A program made the translations under genes and the position numbers. This document shows, piece by piece, positions 1 to 8,643 of a DNA stretch of 64,000 nucleotides; positions within the stretch are counted from its first letter, which is position 1, and each line of letters begins with the position of its first letter. The notes beneath the pieces were generated by a model, which saw nothing but the letters and a program-made list of their open reading frames with translations, was not told the DNA's origin and searched no databases. Source of the stretch: Pseudomonas marginalis (lineage in GTDB: Bacteria; Pseudomonadota; Gammaproteobacteria; Pseudomonadales; Pseudomonadaceae). Location: assembly GCF_900105325.1 (NCBI RefSeq), contig NZ_FNSU01000003.1, positions 4,105,501 through 4,169,500 of the forward strand. Reading direction: 5' to 3'.

Positions 1-124
1 CACTGGGCGCCGGCAGGATGCGTGTCGACAACCAGCCCGCCGACACCGACAACTGCCACACCGCCAGCAATAGAATCGGCAGCACCCAGGGCGCCACGCG
101 ATGGCTCAATTTTTCAAAAGTCAT
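1..124 (-). CDS. ssuC: SsuC, aliphatic sulfonate ABC transporter permease (partial)
   Basis: Only the N-terminal 41 codons lie in the window; the gene runs off the left edge. The peptide starts MTFEKLSHRVAPWVLP, followed by a hydrophobic first membrane segment and then STRILPAPS, as in SsuC permeases. In this family SsuC forms the inner-membrane channel that imports alkanesulfonates, together with SsuA and the SsuB ATPase. Its start lies 9 bases downstream of the ssuD stop, so it is the fourth gene of an ssuEADC operon. The assignment rests on the short N-terminus plus operon context. Confidence 0.85.
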   Translation of the reverse strand, partial: MTFEKLSHRVAPWVLPILLLAVWQLSVSAGWLSTRILPAPS

Positions 125-133
125 GGCGCCGCC

Positions 134-1282
134 TCAGCTCTGTGACGCAGCTTTGGGAAGGATGTCGTTGGCGACCATCTCACCGAACGGGCTCACGTAA
201 CCGGCGCTTTTCGGCAACTCCGGACGTTCGATATCCAGGTGCGGGAACAGCAGCTCGGCGACCCGATAGGACTCTTCCAGGTGTGGATAACCGGAGAAGA
301 TAAAGGTGTCGATGCCCAGCGCGGCGTACTCCTTGACCCGTTCTGCAACCGTCGGGCCATCGCCCACCAGCGCGGTGCCCGCACCGCCACGCACCAGGCC
401 GACGCCGGCCCACAGGTTGGGGCTGACTTCCAGGTTGTCGCGGTTGCCGCCATGCAAGGCCGCCATGCGCTGCTGGCCGACGGAATCGAAGCGCGCCAGG
501 GAAGCCTGGGCACGGGCGATGGTGTCGTCGTCGAGATGGGAGATCAGTTTGTCGGCGGCTTTCCAGGCTTCTTCGTTGGTTTCGCGCACGATCACATGCA
601 GACGAATGCCGAAGCGCACGGTGCGCCCGAGTTTCGCCGCCTTGGCCCGCACCTGCTCGATCTTCTCGGCGACCGCGGCCGGTGGCTCGCCCCAGGTCAG
701 CACCATCTCCACTTGTTCGGCGGCGAGGTCCTGGGCCGCTTCGGAGGAACCGCCGAAGTACAGCGGCGGGCGCGGTTGCTGGATCGGCGGGTAGAGCAAC
801 TTGGCGCCTTTGACGCTGATGTGCTCGCCGTCGTAATCCACGGTTTCGCCTTCCAGCACACGACGCCAGATGCGGGTGAATTCCACCGAAGCCTGATAAC
901 GCTCCTCGTGACTGAGGAACAAGCCATCGCCGGCCAGCTCTTCCGGGTCACCACCGGTTACCAGGTTGAACAACGCACGGCCGCCGGACAGGCGGTCCAG
1001 GGTCGCGGCCTGGCGCGCGGCCACCGTCGGGGAAATGATCCCGGGGCGCAGCGCGACAAGGAATTTCAAACGCTGGGTCACCGGGATCAGCGAGGCGGCC
1101 ACCAGCCACGAGTCTTCGCAGGAGCGACCGGTGGGGATCAGTACCCCGCCGAATCCCAGGCGGTCAGCGGCCTGGGCCACTTGCTGCAGATAACCGTGAT
1201 CAACGGCGCGAGCGCCTTCGGCGGTGCCAAGGTAATGGCCGTCGCCGTGGGTAGGCAGGAACCAGAAAATAGTGAGGCTCAT
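134..1282 (-). CDS. ssuD: SsuD, FMNH2-dependent alkanesulfonate monooxygenase
   Basis: This bacterial luciferase-like flavin monooxygenase cleaves C1 and longer alkanesulfonates to aldehyde and sulfite, using FMNH2 supplied by SsuE. The protein is 382 residues, the normal family length. It begins MSLTIFWFLPTHGDGHYLG and carries the conserved active-site region PTGRSCEDSW, with Cys at about residue 55. The RPGIISPTVAARQAATLD and NLVTGGDP segments are typical of SsuD. It lies between ssuA and ssuC in the order E-A-D-C seen in pseudomonads. Expression under sulfate starvation is known for the family and is inferred here. Confidence 0.97.
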   Translation of the reverse strand: MSLTIFWFLPTHGDGHYLGTAEGARAVDHGYLQQVAQAADRLGFGGVLIPTGRSCEDSWLVAASLIPVTQRLKFLVALRPGIISPTVAARQAATLDRLSGGRALFNLVTGGDPEELAGDGLFLSHEERYQASVEFTRIWRRVLEGETVDYDGEHISVKGAKLLYPPIQQPRPPLYFGGSSEAAQDLAAEQVEMVLTWGEPPAAVAEKIEQVRAKAAKLGRTVRFGIRLHVIVRETNEEAWKAADKLISHLDDDTIARAQASLARFDSVGQQRMAALHGGNRDNLEVSPNLWAGVGLVRGGAGTALVGDGPTVAERVKEYAALGIDTFIFSGYPHLEESYRVAELLFPHLDIERPELPKSAGYVSPFGEMVANDILPKAASQS

Positions 1283-1307
1283 GGAGTTGTCTCCTGAAGA
1301 AATCGGA

Positions 1308-2276
1308 TTACGGCGCTTTAGCCACGGCAGCCGGTGGCGTCCAGATCACGTCCTTGATGTTCAAGGGCTTGGGGATCAATTTGAGTTGGTAGAAGCTATC
1401 GGCGATTTTCTGCTGGGCCGCCACCACTTCCGGGGTCAGGAACAGCGCGCCATAGCCCTGGCGTTTCACCGAGGTCAGGGTGATGTCTGCCGGCAGGCCC
1501 AGCAGCGGCGCGACTTGCTCGGTGACTTCCTGGGGGTTGGCCTTGGACCACTCGCCCACCGCGCGCACTTCTTCGATCAGCGCCTTGACCACTTCCGGAT
1601 GCTTTTCGGCGTATGGCTTGGTGGCCAGGTAGAACTGGTGGTTGTCGGCGATGCCGGTGCCGTCACGCAGGGTGCGCGCTTGCAGTTGCTTCTCGGCGGC
1701 GGCCTGGTACGGGTCCCAGATCACCCACGCATCCACGCTGCCACGCTCGAAGGCGGCACGGGCATCGGCGGGCGGCAGGAACACGGTCTGCACGTCGGTG
1801 TATTTCAGGCCGGCGTCTTCCAGGGCACGCACCAGCAGGTAGTGCACGTTGGAGCCTTTGTTGAGCACGACTTTCTTGCCCTTGAGCTCGGCCACCGATT
1901 TGATCGTCGAGTCTTTCGGCACCAGGATCGCTTCACTGGTTGGCGCTGGCGGCTCGTAGGCCACGTAGAGCAGGTCGGCACCGGCGGCCTGGGCGAAGAC
2001 CGGCGGGGTTTCGCCGGTGACACCGAAGTCGATGGAACCCACGTTCAGGCCTTCGAGCAGTTGCGGACCGCCGGGAAACTCGGTCCATTGCACCTGCACA
2101 CCTTGAGCGGCCAGGCGTTTTTCCAGGGTACCCTTGGCCTTGAGCAGCACCAGGGTGCCGTATTTCTGGTAACCGATCCGCAGGGTCTCGGCAGCTTGAG
2201 CCTGAACAATGGCGCCGAAGGACACAGCCGCAGCAAACAGTGCGACCAGACCACGACGCAAGATGACAGTGCGCAT
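1308..2276 (-). CDS. ssuA: SsuA, periplasmic aliphatic sulfonate-binding protein
   Basis: This is the solute-binding component of the sulfonate importer. The chosen start gives MRTVILRRGLVALFAAAV, a signal peptide ending in QAQA just before AETLRIGYQKYGTLVLLKAKG, the NMT1/TauA-type periplasmic fold. A longer frame runs upstream to 2354, but the chosen ATG has a GGAGAG ribosome site and a proper signal peptide, so the extension is probably not translated. The mature protein binds sulfonates and delivers them to SsuC. It follows ssuE and precedes ssuD by 25 bases, so the genes are probably one transcript. Confidence 0.94.
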   Translation of the reverse strand: MRTVILRRGLVALFAAAVSFGAIVQAQAAETLRIGYQKYGTLVLLKAKGTLEKRLAAQGVQVQWTEFPGGPQLLEGLNVGSIDFGVTGETPPVFAQAAGADLLYVAYEPPAPTSEAILVPKDSTIKSVAELKGKKVVLNKGSNVHYLLVRALEDAGLKYTDVQTVFLPPADARAAFERGSVDAWVIWDPYQAAAEKQLQARTLRDGTGIADNHQFYLATKPYAEKHPEVVKALIEEVRAVGEWSKANPQEVTEQVAPLLGLPADITLTSVKRQGYGALFLTPEVVAAQQKIADSFYQLKLIPKPLNIKDVIWTPPAAVAKAP

Positions 2277-2375
2277 GGCGCTCTCTCCAAATAATGCGAT
2301 GAGGGGGTTGGCTGCACCTGCTTGGCCGTTGGCGGCTGAGTAAGGTGAGTACATCTATATAGCGGTGAGGCTGAC

Positions 2376-2969
2376 TTAAATGCTCCAGCGAGCACTCAAC
2401 AAACGTTCATTCAACACATGCGGGTCCAACGGTTTCGGACGACGGGCCATGGCGCCATAAAGCGTCTCCAGGGCCTCGTGCAAACGGTGTTCGAGGACCG
2501 GTACCAGTTGTGCCTGGGCACTGCCTTCGCCGTAGGCGATCTGGCTGTCTTCGGCAAAGATGCCGTGGAGCAGCTCCTGGGCTTTGAGGGCCGACAATAC
2601 CGGCTTCAGGGCGTAATCCACCGCCAGCATGTGGGCGATGCTGCCGCCGGTCGCCATCGGCAGCACAACCTTGTGGGCCAGGGCGCGCTCGGGCAGCAGG
2701 TCGAGCACGGTTTTCAACGCCCCGGAGAACGAAGCCTTGTACACCGGCGTGGCGATCACCAGGCCATCCGCGTTAGCCACCTGTTGCAGCAGGTCAATGA
2801 CCTTGGGGCTGTCGAAGCGTGCATGCAGCAAGTCTTCAGCCGGGAAGTCCCGTATCTGGTAACTCACCACTTCAACGCCTTTGTCTTGCAACCACTGACG
2901 GGTTTTTTCCAGCAAGACCCCGGAGCGGGAACGCTGGCTGGGACTGCCTCCAAGTGTTACGACCAACAT
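2376..2969 (-). CDS. ssuE: SsuE, NAD(P)H-dependent FMN reductase
   Basis: This flavodoxin-fold reductase supplies FMNH2 to SsuD in the cytoplasm. The 197-residue protein starts MLVVTLGGSPSQRSRSG, the phosphate-binding loop of the NADPH-dependent FMN reductase family. It also has VIATPVYKASFSGALKTVLDLLP, the flavin-contacting segment found in SsuE. It is the first gene of the operon. An AGGA site precedes the ATG, and the AT-rich upstream region holds the repeated 9-mer described separately. Confidence 0.95.
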   Translation of the reverse strand: MLVVTLGGSPSQRSRSGVLLEKTRQWLQDKGVEVVSYQIRDFPAEDLLHARFDSPKVIDLLQQVANADGLVIATPVYKASFSGALKTVLDLLPERALAHKVVLPMATGGSIAHMLAVDYALKPVLSALKAQELLHGIFAEDSQIAYGEGSAQAQLVPVLEHRLHEALETLYGAMARRPKPLDPHVLNERLLSARWSI

Positions 2970-3043
2970 GCAGGAATTCCTTGAGCAAGTGCCGGCGGTT
3001 CGCTGTGTGGCGATGGCGCCAAGATGGAACAGACCTTATCAGC

Positions 3044-3109
3044 AGATTTATATATCTATAAATCTTATTTTTTCATTTGTTTATTCTTTAAATGCATATA
3101 AGATTTATA
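3044..3109. promoter_or_regulatory. AT-rich ssu promoter with three copies of a 9-mer
   Basis: AGATTTATA occurs at 3044-3052 and 3101-3109, and its reverse complement TATAAATCT at 3057-3065. The first two form an inverted repeat around TATC. The second and third extend to a perfect 12-base inverted repeat (3057-3068 and 3098-3109) with a 29-base spacer. The block lies 75-140 bases upstream of ssuE. It is a plausible operator for a sulfur regulator such as CysB or SftR, but the regulator is inferred only from the operon's function. Confidence 0.5.
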
Positions 3110-3121
3110 AACCGCCAGGCG

Positions 3122-3146
3122 AAAAAAAAGGCCGTCGAAACGGCCT
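3122..3146 (-). terminator. Rho-independent terminator of lsfA
   Basis: A 7-base stem (AGGCCGT with ACGGCCT) closes a CGAA tetraloop. On the minus strand it is followed by eight T, 25 bases beyond the lsfA stop codon. This is a textbook intrinsic terminator that separates lsfA from the ssu promoter. Confidence 0.9.
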
Positions 3147-3170
3147 GAAAACCCCTGCTGTGATTCAGTT

Positions 3171-3809
3171 TCAACGATTGGGCTGTGGAGTAAGCCGCAA
3201 ATACGGCTTCACCGCCCGATACCCCTTCGGAAAGCGCTTCTTGATCTCTTCCTCATCCTTGAGCGACGGCACGATCACCACTTCATCACCGTCCTGCCAG
3301 TTGGCGGGGGTGGCGACTTTGTAGTTGTCGGTCAGTTGCAGCGAGTCGATGACCCGCAGGATTTCATGGAAGTTACGGCCGGTGCTGGCCGGGTAGGTGA
3401 TGGTCAGGCGGATCTTCTTGTGCGGGTCGATCACGAACAAGGAACGCACGGTGAGGGTGTCACTGGCATTCGGGTGGATCAGGTCGTAGAGGTCCGAAAC
3501 CTTGCGGTCCGCGTCAGCCAGGATCGGGAAGTTGACGACCGTGTCCTGGGTTTCGTTGATGTCCTCGATCCACTTGTGGTGCGAATCCACCGGGTCCACC
3601 GACAGGGCGATGGCCTTGACGCCGCGCTTGGCGAACTCGTCCTTGAGCTTGGCGGTGAAGCCCAGCTCAGTGGTGCACACCGGGGTGAAGTCCGCCGGGT
3701 GGGAAAACAACACACCCCAGCTGTCGCCCAGCCATTCGTGGAAACGAATCTTGCCGGCGCTGGAATCCTGTTCGAAGTCGGGGGCGATATCGCCCAGTCT
3801 TAGGCTCAT
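3171..3809 (-). CDS. lsfA: LsfA, 1-Cys peroxiredoxin (Prx6 type)
   Basis: This cytosolic thiol peroxidase reduces hydrogen peroxide and organic peroxides. The sequence has HPADFTPVCTTELG with the peroxidatic Cys at about residue 45, and no resolving Cys in the usual C-terminal place, as in 1-Cys Prx6 enzymes. Its length of 212 residues is typical. In pseudomonads LsfA is a sulfate-starvation-induced protein, and here it lies immediately upstream of the ssu operon on the same strand. Its own terminator makes it a separate unit. A GGAG site precedes the ATG. Confidence 0.93.
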   Translation of the reverse strand: MSLRLGDIAPDFEQDSSAGKIRFHEWLGDSWGVLFSHPADFTPVCTTELGFTAKLKDEFAKRGVKAIALSVDPVDSHHKWIEDINETQDTVVNFPILADADRKVSDLYDLIHPNASDTLTVRSLFVIDPHKKIRLTITYPASTGRNFHEILRVIDSLQLTDNYKVATPANWQDGDEVVIVPSLKDEEEIKKRFPKGYRAVKPYLRLTPQPNR

Positions 3810-3873
3810 GGTGTGGCTCCTGGTGAGTGCTTATGGAGCCCACTGTGCATGGATTGCGGATTATTTAAAAAGA

Positions 3874-3889
3874 ATAAATATCGATTTAT
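3874..3889. promoter_or_regulatory. Small inverted repeat in the lsfA promoter
   Basis: ATAAAT-ATCG-ATTTAT forms a palindrome in an AT-rich stretch about 70 bases upstream of the lsfA start. It could be a regulator site for sulfur-starvation control. It is short, and no experimental consensus was checked. Confidence 0.3.
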
Positions 3890-4045
3890 CTAGACGATAA
3901 AGGAATATTAAAAATCTGTTCATTGGACGCGGGAAAGGGCGAGGCGCAACATCGTTTCCAAGGTTCGAGAAGGCCTTGAGACGCTGTACAAAGAGGGGTT
4001 CAGGAAGGGCTTGCGGGGGTTTAGCCCGACTTGAAAAGCAAGACA

Positions 4046-4071
4046 CCTTGCCCGGCGTGCGCCGGGCAAGG
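4046..4071 (-). terminator. Hairpin downstream of the OprD-family porin
   Basis: CCTTGCCCGGCG pairs perfectly with CGCCGGGCAAGG around a two-base loop, 29 bases beyond the porin stop codon. The minus-strand sequence after it has only broken T runs, so it is either an intrinsic terminator with a weak tract or an mRNA-stabilising hairpin. Confidence 0.65.
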
Positions 4072-4099
4072 TTTACAGTCTTACAACAGCTTTACGCTA

Positions 4100-5464
4100 C
4101 TAGAACAGTGGCAGCGAGTAGCTGACGATCAGGCGGTTTTCGTCCTGGGAACGGGTGTTCGCCAGGTCGGTGCGCCACATAGCGTTTTTCCAGGCAACGC
4201 CGAGGTTTTTCAGCGGACCTTCTGGAATCACGTAGGCAACGGTGATGTCGCGTTCCCACTCGGACTGGCCGGTGGTTTCAGCACGACCGTTGTTGTTGGC
4301 GATAGTGTCGATGTCGCTACCTTTCAGGTAAACAACACCCGCCGTCAGGCCAGGTACGCCAACTTTGGCGAAGTCATACGCGTAGCGAGCTTGCCAGGTA
4401 CGTTCGCCGGCACGGGCGAACTTTTGGATCTGCATGTCGGTCGTCAGGTAAGCCGACGAACCGTCACCCTGGTTCAGCCAAGGGAAGTCGCTGCTGCCGT
4501 TGCTGACCTGATAACCACCACCGAAGGTGTGACCGGCAACGGTGTACAGGAACAGGCCGCTGTACAGGTTGTTGTCGACCTTACCCTTGCCGGCGTTGAA
4601 GCCGTTGTAGTTACCGTTGGTGTAGTAAGCAGGGGTGTTGCCGTTTTTACCATCGTCAGAGCTGTTGAAATAACGCAGGTCAGACTTCAAAACGCCCGGG
4701 CCGATTGCCCAGTTGTGCGTCAGGCCGAGGAAGTGCTGCTTGTAGAAGTCTTCCAGGTTGCCGTAGTAGTACTGGGCAGTCAGGTCTTTGGTGATTTTGT
4801 AGTCACCACCCGCATAGTAGAACTTGTTAACGAAAGTGCCTGTGTTGTAGTTGGAGCTACCGTTGGCGCCGCCCAGCGACAAGCCTTCGTTGTTGCTGGA
4901 GTTACGGCCCTTGGCATGCTCGATCTGACCAGCAACCAAGGTCAAATCCTTGATGTCGTTGGTAGTGATCTGGCCACCTTGGAAGGTTTGCGGCAGCAGA
5001 CGACCATCGTTGGTCACGATAACGGGCAGCTTAGGCTGCAGGGTGCCCAGCTTCAGCTCGGTTTGGGAGATCTTGACCTTGCCGGTCACGCCCAGGCTGG
5101 CGTAATCGTTGACAGCGGTATTGCCGTCACTTGGGAACACGGTGCCACCGGAAGCGGTGCCACTGTAGTTACCATGTTCTGCACGGCTTGAATCCAGACG
5201 CACGCCATACAGGCCAATTGCATCAACGCCGAACTGAACAGTACCTTGGGTGTAACCCGAGATGAAACGCAGATCGAAGCCTTGGCCCCACTCGGCGTTC
5301 TTGCTGCGGGTGGTGGCACCAGGGGCGCCATCACGGTTATCAGTGTTGATGTAGAAGTTACGCAGACCCAGTGTGGCCTTGCTGTCTTCGATGAAACCGG
5401 CAGCGCCTGCTTGCTGAGCGATTACGCCCAAAGCTACAGACAGTGCCAAGGTGGACTTCTTCAT
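4100..5464 (-). CDS. OprD-family outer-membrane porin (OprE-like)
   Basis: This is a substrate-specific 18-strand barrel porin of the Pseudomonas OprD superfamily. It has 454 residues. The signal peptide MKKSTLALSVALGVIAQQAGA is followed by GFIEDSKATLGLRNFYINTDNRD, the typical mature start, and the chain ends in the terminal strand RLIVSYSLPLF with C-terminal Phe. Overall sequence flavour is nearest OprE among the family members I recall, but substrate cannot be read from sequence. It is upstream of lsfA and the ssu genes on the same strand, so a role in taking up organosulfur compounds is possible but unproven. Confidence 0.88.
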   Translation of the reverse strand: MKKSTLALSVALGVIAQQAGAAGFIEDSKATLGLRNFYINTDNRDGAPGATTRSKNAEWGQGFDLRFISGYTQGTVQFGVDAIGLYGVRLDSSRAEHGNYSGTASGGTVFPSDGNTAVNDYASLGVTGKVKISQTELKLGTLQPKLPVIVTNDGRLLPQTFQGGQITTNDIKDLTLVAGQIEHAKGRNSSNNEGLSLGGANGSSNYNTGTFVNKFYYAGGDYKITKDLTAQYYYGNLEDFYKQHFLGLTHNWAIGPGVLKSDLRYFNSSDDGKNGNTPAYYTNGNYNGFNAGKGKVDNNLYSGLFLYTVAGHTFGGGYQVSNGSSDFPWLNQGDGSSAYLTTDMQIQKFARAGERTWQARYAYDFAKVGVPGLTAGVVYLKGSDIDTIANNNGRAETTGQSEWERDITVAYVIPEGPLKNLGVAWKNAMWRTDLANTRSQDENRLIVSYSLPLF

Positions 5465-6059
5465 GTACCGCTCCTCTCGTTTCTAATTTTTGTATTTCTT
5501 TGGTCTCGGGTCTGACGCCCTCGATCCACAGATGCGCGATTAGCACCGGATAGTGACTGACAAGTCAATCGTAACCTTGTGTGTCTACTACCTTCGTCTA
5601 ACCACCGTTGATTTGGTCCCTGCAGGGTAATGAGTTTTTCATACACCCAAAAAGAATTATTTCATTCTTTTTCATACGATTCAGGAATAAGACTTTCCGT
5701 GACGTGGGCAGGCCAGCATAGACCACTCGCCACACAAGCTAATTCCTAAAGGGTATTTGTTAGAGCTTTTTTAGATCGATTAGTGTGGCCGCGCTGTTGC
5801 ATACGTCACCCACGATCAAAAAGGCGACGCCATCATGGCCAAAGGCACATCCTCCCGTCAATTTGTTACAGTTTTTGTGTCACTAATCGTTTCTTTTGCT
5901 GTCCAAGCCGCCCATTCGAAGGTTCAGGTGTTGCGAGCGTCCACACTCTATCCATAGCCGTCCACCTGTTATCGGCGTCAGATCAAGAATGCTTAAACTT
6001 TAGTCGTGCGTGACGGCAGGCTCTTGCACGAGCCTGCCCGGTGACTTGGGGGTAGGGCT
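5465..6059. other. Long intergenic region between argA and the porin
   Basis: About 600 bases without a convincing gene; the small frame at 5783-6013 has no family-like composition. The porin-proximal part is AT-rich. It includes a perfect 9-base inverted repeat AAAAAGAAT / ATTCTTTTT at 5649-5657 and 5664-5672, about 185 bases from the porin start and plausibly regulatory. Near argA, GGCAGGCTC / GAGCCTGCC (about 6015-6038) forms a hairpin just beyond the argA stop, possibly its transcript end. Confidence 0.5.
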
Positions 6060-7361
6060 CTACAAGGCCTTCTCGAAAATCTTCGAGTTGCGCTGGTAGT
6101 TGTACAGCGAGGCCCGTGCCGATGGCAGGCGATCCACGCTGCTCGGCACAAAGCCACGCTCACGGAACCAGTGGGCAGTCCGCGTGGTAAGTACGAACAG
6201 CGTCTTCAACCCCTGGGCCCGGGCACGGGTTTCGATACGCTCCAGCAGCTCGTCACCCCGCCCGCCGTGGCGGTACTCCGGGTTCACCGCCAGGCAAGCC
6301 AGTTCACCCGCGTCCGAATCGGCGATCTGATACAACGCCGCACACGCGATGATCATGCCTTCGCGCTCCACCACGCTGAACTGCTCGATCTCACGCTCGA
6401 GCACTTCCCGCGAACGGCGCACCAGGATGCCCTGTTCTTCCAGGGGGCTGATCAGGTCGAGCAAGCCGCCGACGTCTTCAATCGCCGCCTCGCGCACCCG
6501 TTCGAATTGCTCCTGGGCTACCAGCGTGCCGCCGCCATCGCGGGTGAACAGTTCGGTGAGCAAGGCGCCGTCTTCGGCGTAGCTGACGATGTGGCTGCGC
6601 CCTACCCCGCCACGACAGGCCTCGGCCGCCGCATCGAGCAATTCGGACTGGTAGTTGCTGCTGCCCAGGCGTTGCAGGTGTGCCGGTACTTGTTGCGGGC
6701 GCAGTTCGCGGACGAGGCGGCCATTTTCATCGATCAGGCCGAGATCAGCGCCGAACAGCAGCAGCTTGTCCGCCCCCAGGTCGATGGCGGCGCGGGTGGC
6801 GACGTCTTCGCAGGCCAGGTTGAAGATCTCCCCCGTCGGCGAATAGCCCAGGGGCGACAGCAGCACAATGGAGCGCTCATCCAGCAGGCGATTGATGCCC
6901 TTGCGATCGACCCGGCGCACTTCGCCGGTGTGGTGGTAATCCACGCCGTCAAGCACACCGATAGGCCGCGCCGTCACCAGGTTGCCGCTGGCCACCCGCA
7001 GGCGCGAGCCCTGCATCGGCGACGAGGCCATGTCCATCGACAGGCGCGCTTCGATGGCGATACGCAGGTGGCCGACCGCGTCGATCACACACTCCAGCGT
7101 CGCGGCATCGGTGATGCGCATGCCTTCATGGTAAGTCGGGACCAGGCCGCGCGCTTCAAGGCGCGCTTCGATCTGTGGGCGCGAACCGTGCACCAGCACC
7201 AGACGCACGCCCAGGCTGTGGAGCAGCACCAGGTCGTGGACGATATTGCCGAAATTCGGATGATCCACACCGTCGCCGGGCAACATGACCACAAAGGTGC
7301 AGTCGCGGTGGGCATTGATGTAGGGCGAAGCGTGACGAAGCCAATTAACGTAGTCGGGCAT
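6060..7361 (-). CDS. argA: ArgA, N-acetylglutamate synthase
   Basis: This enzyme catalyses the first step of arginine biosynthesis, acetyl-CoA plus glutamate to N-acetylglutamate. It has 433 residues in the classical two-domain layout. The N-terminal amino-acid-kinase-like domain (about 1-290) includes LVLVHGSRPQIEARL, and the C-terminal GNAT acetyltransferase domain (about 300-433) includes CLAVNPEYRHGGRGDELLERIE. The kinase-like domain is the arginine-binding regulatory part in this family. It precedes a hairpin at about 6015-6038. The neighbouring argE, upstream on the same strand, encodes a later step of the same pathway. Confidence 0.97.
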   Translation of the reverse strand: MPDYVNWLRHASPYINAHRDCTFVVMLPGDGVDHPNFGNIVHDLVLLHSLGVRLVLVHGSRPQIEARLEARGLVPTYHEGMRITDAATLECVIDAVGHLRIAIEARLSMDMASSPMQGSRLRVASGNLVTARPIGVLDGVDYHHTGEVRRVDRKGINRLLDERSIVLLSPLGYSPTGEIFNLACEDVATRAAIDLGADKLLLFGADLGLIDENGRLVRELRPQQVPAHLQRLGSSNYQSELLDAAAEACRGGVGRSHIVSYAEDGALLTELFTRDGGGTLVAQEQFERVREAAIEDVGGLLDLISPLEEQGILVRRSREVLEREIEQFSVVEREGMIIACAALYQIADSDAGELACLAVNPEYRHGGRGDELLERIETRARAQGLKTLFVLTTRTAHWFRERGFVPSSVDRLPSARASLYNYQRNSKIFEKAL

Positions 7362-7494
7362 GGAACCTGGGCCTGTAATAAAAAGCAGCCGAAAAAGGAT
7401 GAGTCGTGAAAACGCACAGCGGGCTGATGGTTATCGTCGGAACAGGCTTGGCGACACGCTCGCTCTCCTTATGTACGAATGGACAGGGGTTAAT

Positions 7495-8643
7495 TTACGC
7501 AGGTTTCAGGCAGTAATGTTCGATCAGTTCCCGCAATAGACGCACTGTAGGCGTCAAGCGTGACATTTCGAGGTACTCGCCCGGTTGATGGGCACAGGCG
7601 ATGTCGCCAGGGCCGAGCACCAGGGTGTCACAACCAAGGCGCTGAAGATAAGGCGCTTCGGTGCCGAACGCTACTGCTTCGGCACGATGCCCGGTCAATC
7701 GTTCCGCGACCCGCACCAACTCGGCGTCTTCGACCTGCTCGAACGGCGGCACTGCGGGGAATAACGGCGCGTAGTCGATCTTGACCTTATGGCGCTCGGC
7801 CAGGGGTTCGAGCTTTTGCCGGATAGCCGCACGCAGCACTTCGGGATCCATGCCCGGCAAGGGCCGCAGGTCGAATTCCAGGGAGCACTGGCCGCAGATA
7901 CGGTTGGGGTTGTCGCCACCATGGATACAGCCGAAGTTCATGGTCGGTTGCGGCACGCTGAATTGTGGATTGCGGTACTCGCGCTGCCAGGCCAGGCGCA
8001 GGCCGCGCAGCTCGCCGATGGCGTCATGCATGGCTTCCAGGGCGCTGTGTCCCAGGCTTGGGTCCGACGAATGGCCGCTTTGGCCCAGAATGTCGATACG
8101 CTCCATCATCACGCCTTTGTGCAGGCGGATCGGCTTGAGGCCGGTCGGTTCACCGATCACCGCCGCGCGGCCCAACGGGCGCCCGGCTTCGGCCAATGCC
8201 CGGGCACCGGACATGGAGCTTTCTTCATCGCAGGTGGCGAGGATCAGCAACGGTTGCTTGAACGGTTGGTCCAGCAGCGGCAACACCGCTTCAATCGCCA
8301 GCGCGAAAAAACCCTTCATGTCGCAACTGCCCAATCCTACCCAGCGGCCGTCGACTTCCGTCAGCTTGAGCGGATCGGTCTTCCACAACGCAGCGTCATA
8401 AGGAACGGTGTCGCTATGGCCGGCCAATACCAGGCCGCCGGGGCCTGTGCCAAAGCTGGCCAGCAGGTTGAATTTGCCGGGGCTGACCGGTTGGATGTCA
8501 ATGGAGAACCCCAGGTCGCCCAACCAACCGGCGAGCAAATCGATCACCGGGCGGTTGGTCTGGTCGAGAGACACTTGGGTGCAACTCACCGAAGGCGCGG
8601 CAATCAGCGCGGCGAACTGCTCTTTCATGGACGGTAACGGCAT
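7495..8643 (-). CDS. argE: ArgE, acetylornithine deacetylase
   Basis: This M20-family metallohydrolase converts N-acetylornithine to ornithine. The chosen start at 8643 gives MPLPSMKEQFAALIAAPSVS (382 residues) and follows a GGGAG site; the open frame upstream to 8760 is unlikely to be coding. Metal-ligand motifs are visible: LAGHSDTVP (His and Asp), CDEESSMSG (catalytic Glu pair) and ACAHQPGEYL (C-terminal His). It lies upstream of argA with a 133-base gap. In many pseudomonads arginine is made by the ArgJ recycling route, so ArgE may have an accessory role. Confidence 0.93.
   Translation of the reverse strand: MPLPSMKEQFAALIAAPSVSCTQVSLDQTNRPVIDLLAGWLGDLGFSIDIQPVSPGKFNLLASFGTGPGGLVLAGHSDTVPYDAALWKTDPLKLTEVDGRWVGLGSCDMKGFFALAIEAVLPLLDQPFKQPLLILATCDEESSMSGARALAEAGRPLGRAAVIGEPTGLKPIRLHKGVMMERIDILGQSGHSSDPSLGHSALEAMHDAIGELRGLRLAWQREYRNPQFSVPQPTMNFGCIHGGDNPNRICGQCSLEFDLRPLPGMDPEVLRAAIRQKLEPLAERHKVKIDYAPLFPAVPPFEQVEDAELVRVAERLTGHRAEAVAFGTEAPYLQRLGCDTLVLGPGDIACAHQPGEYLEMSRLTPTVRLLRELIEHYCLKPA

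Noticed and set aside
239..1297. Long open frame on the opposite strand of ssuD
   Set aside because: It is entirely covered by ssuD, whose family motifs are clear; the opposite frame shows only the Gly, Arg and Val-rich composition expected from GC-rich DNA read antisense.
5783..6013. Small plus-strand frame between argA and the porin
   Set aside because: Composition is rich in Cys and Arg with no recognisable domain or ribosome site, typical of chance frames.
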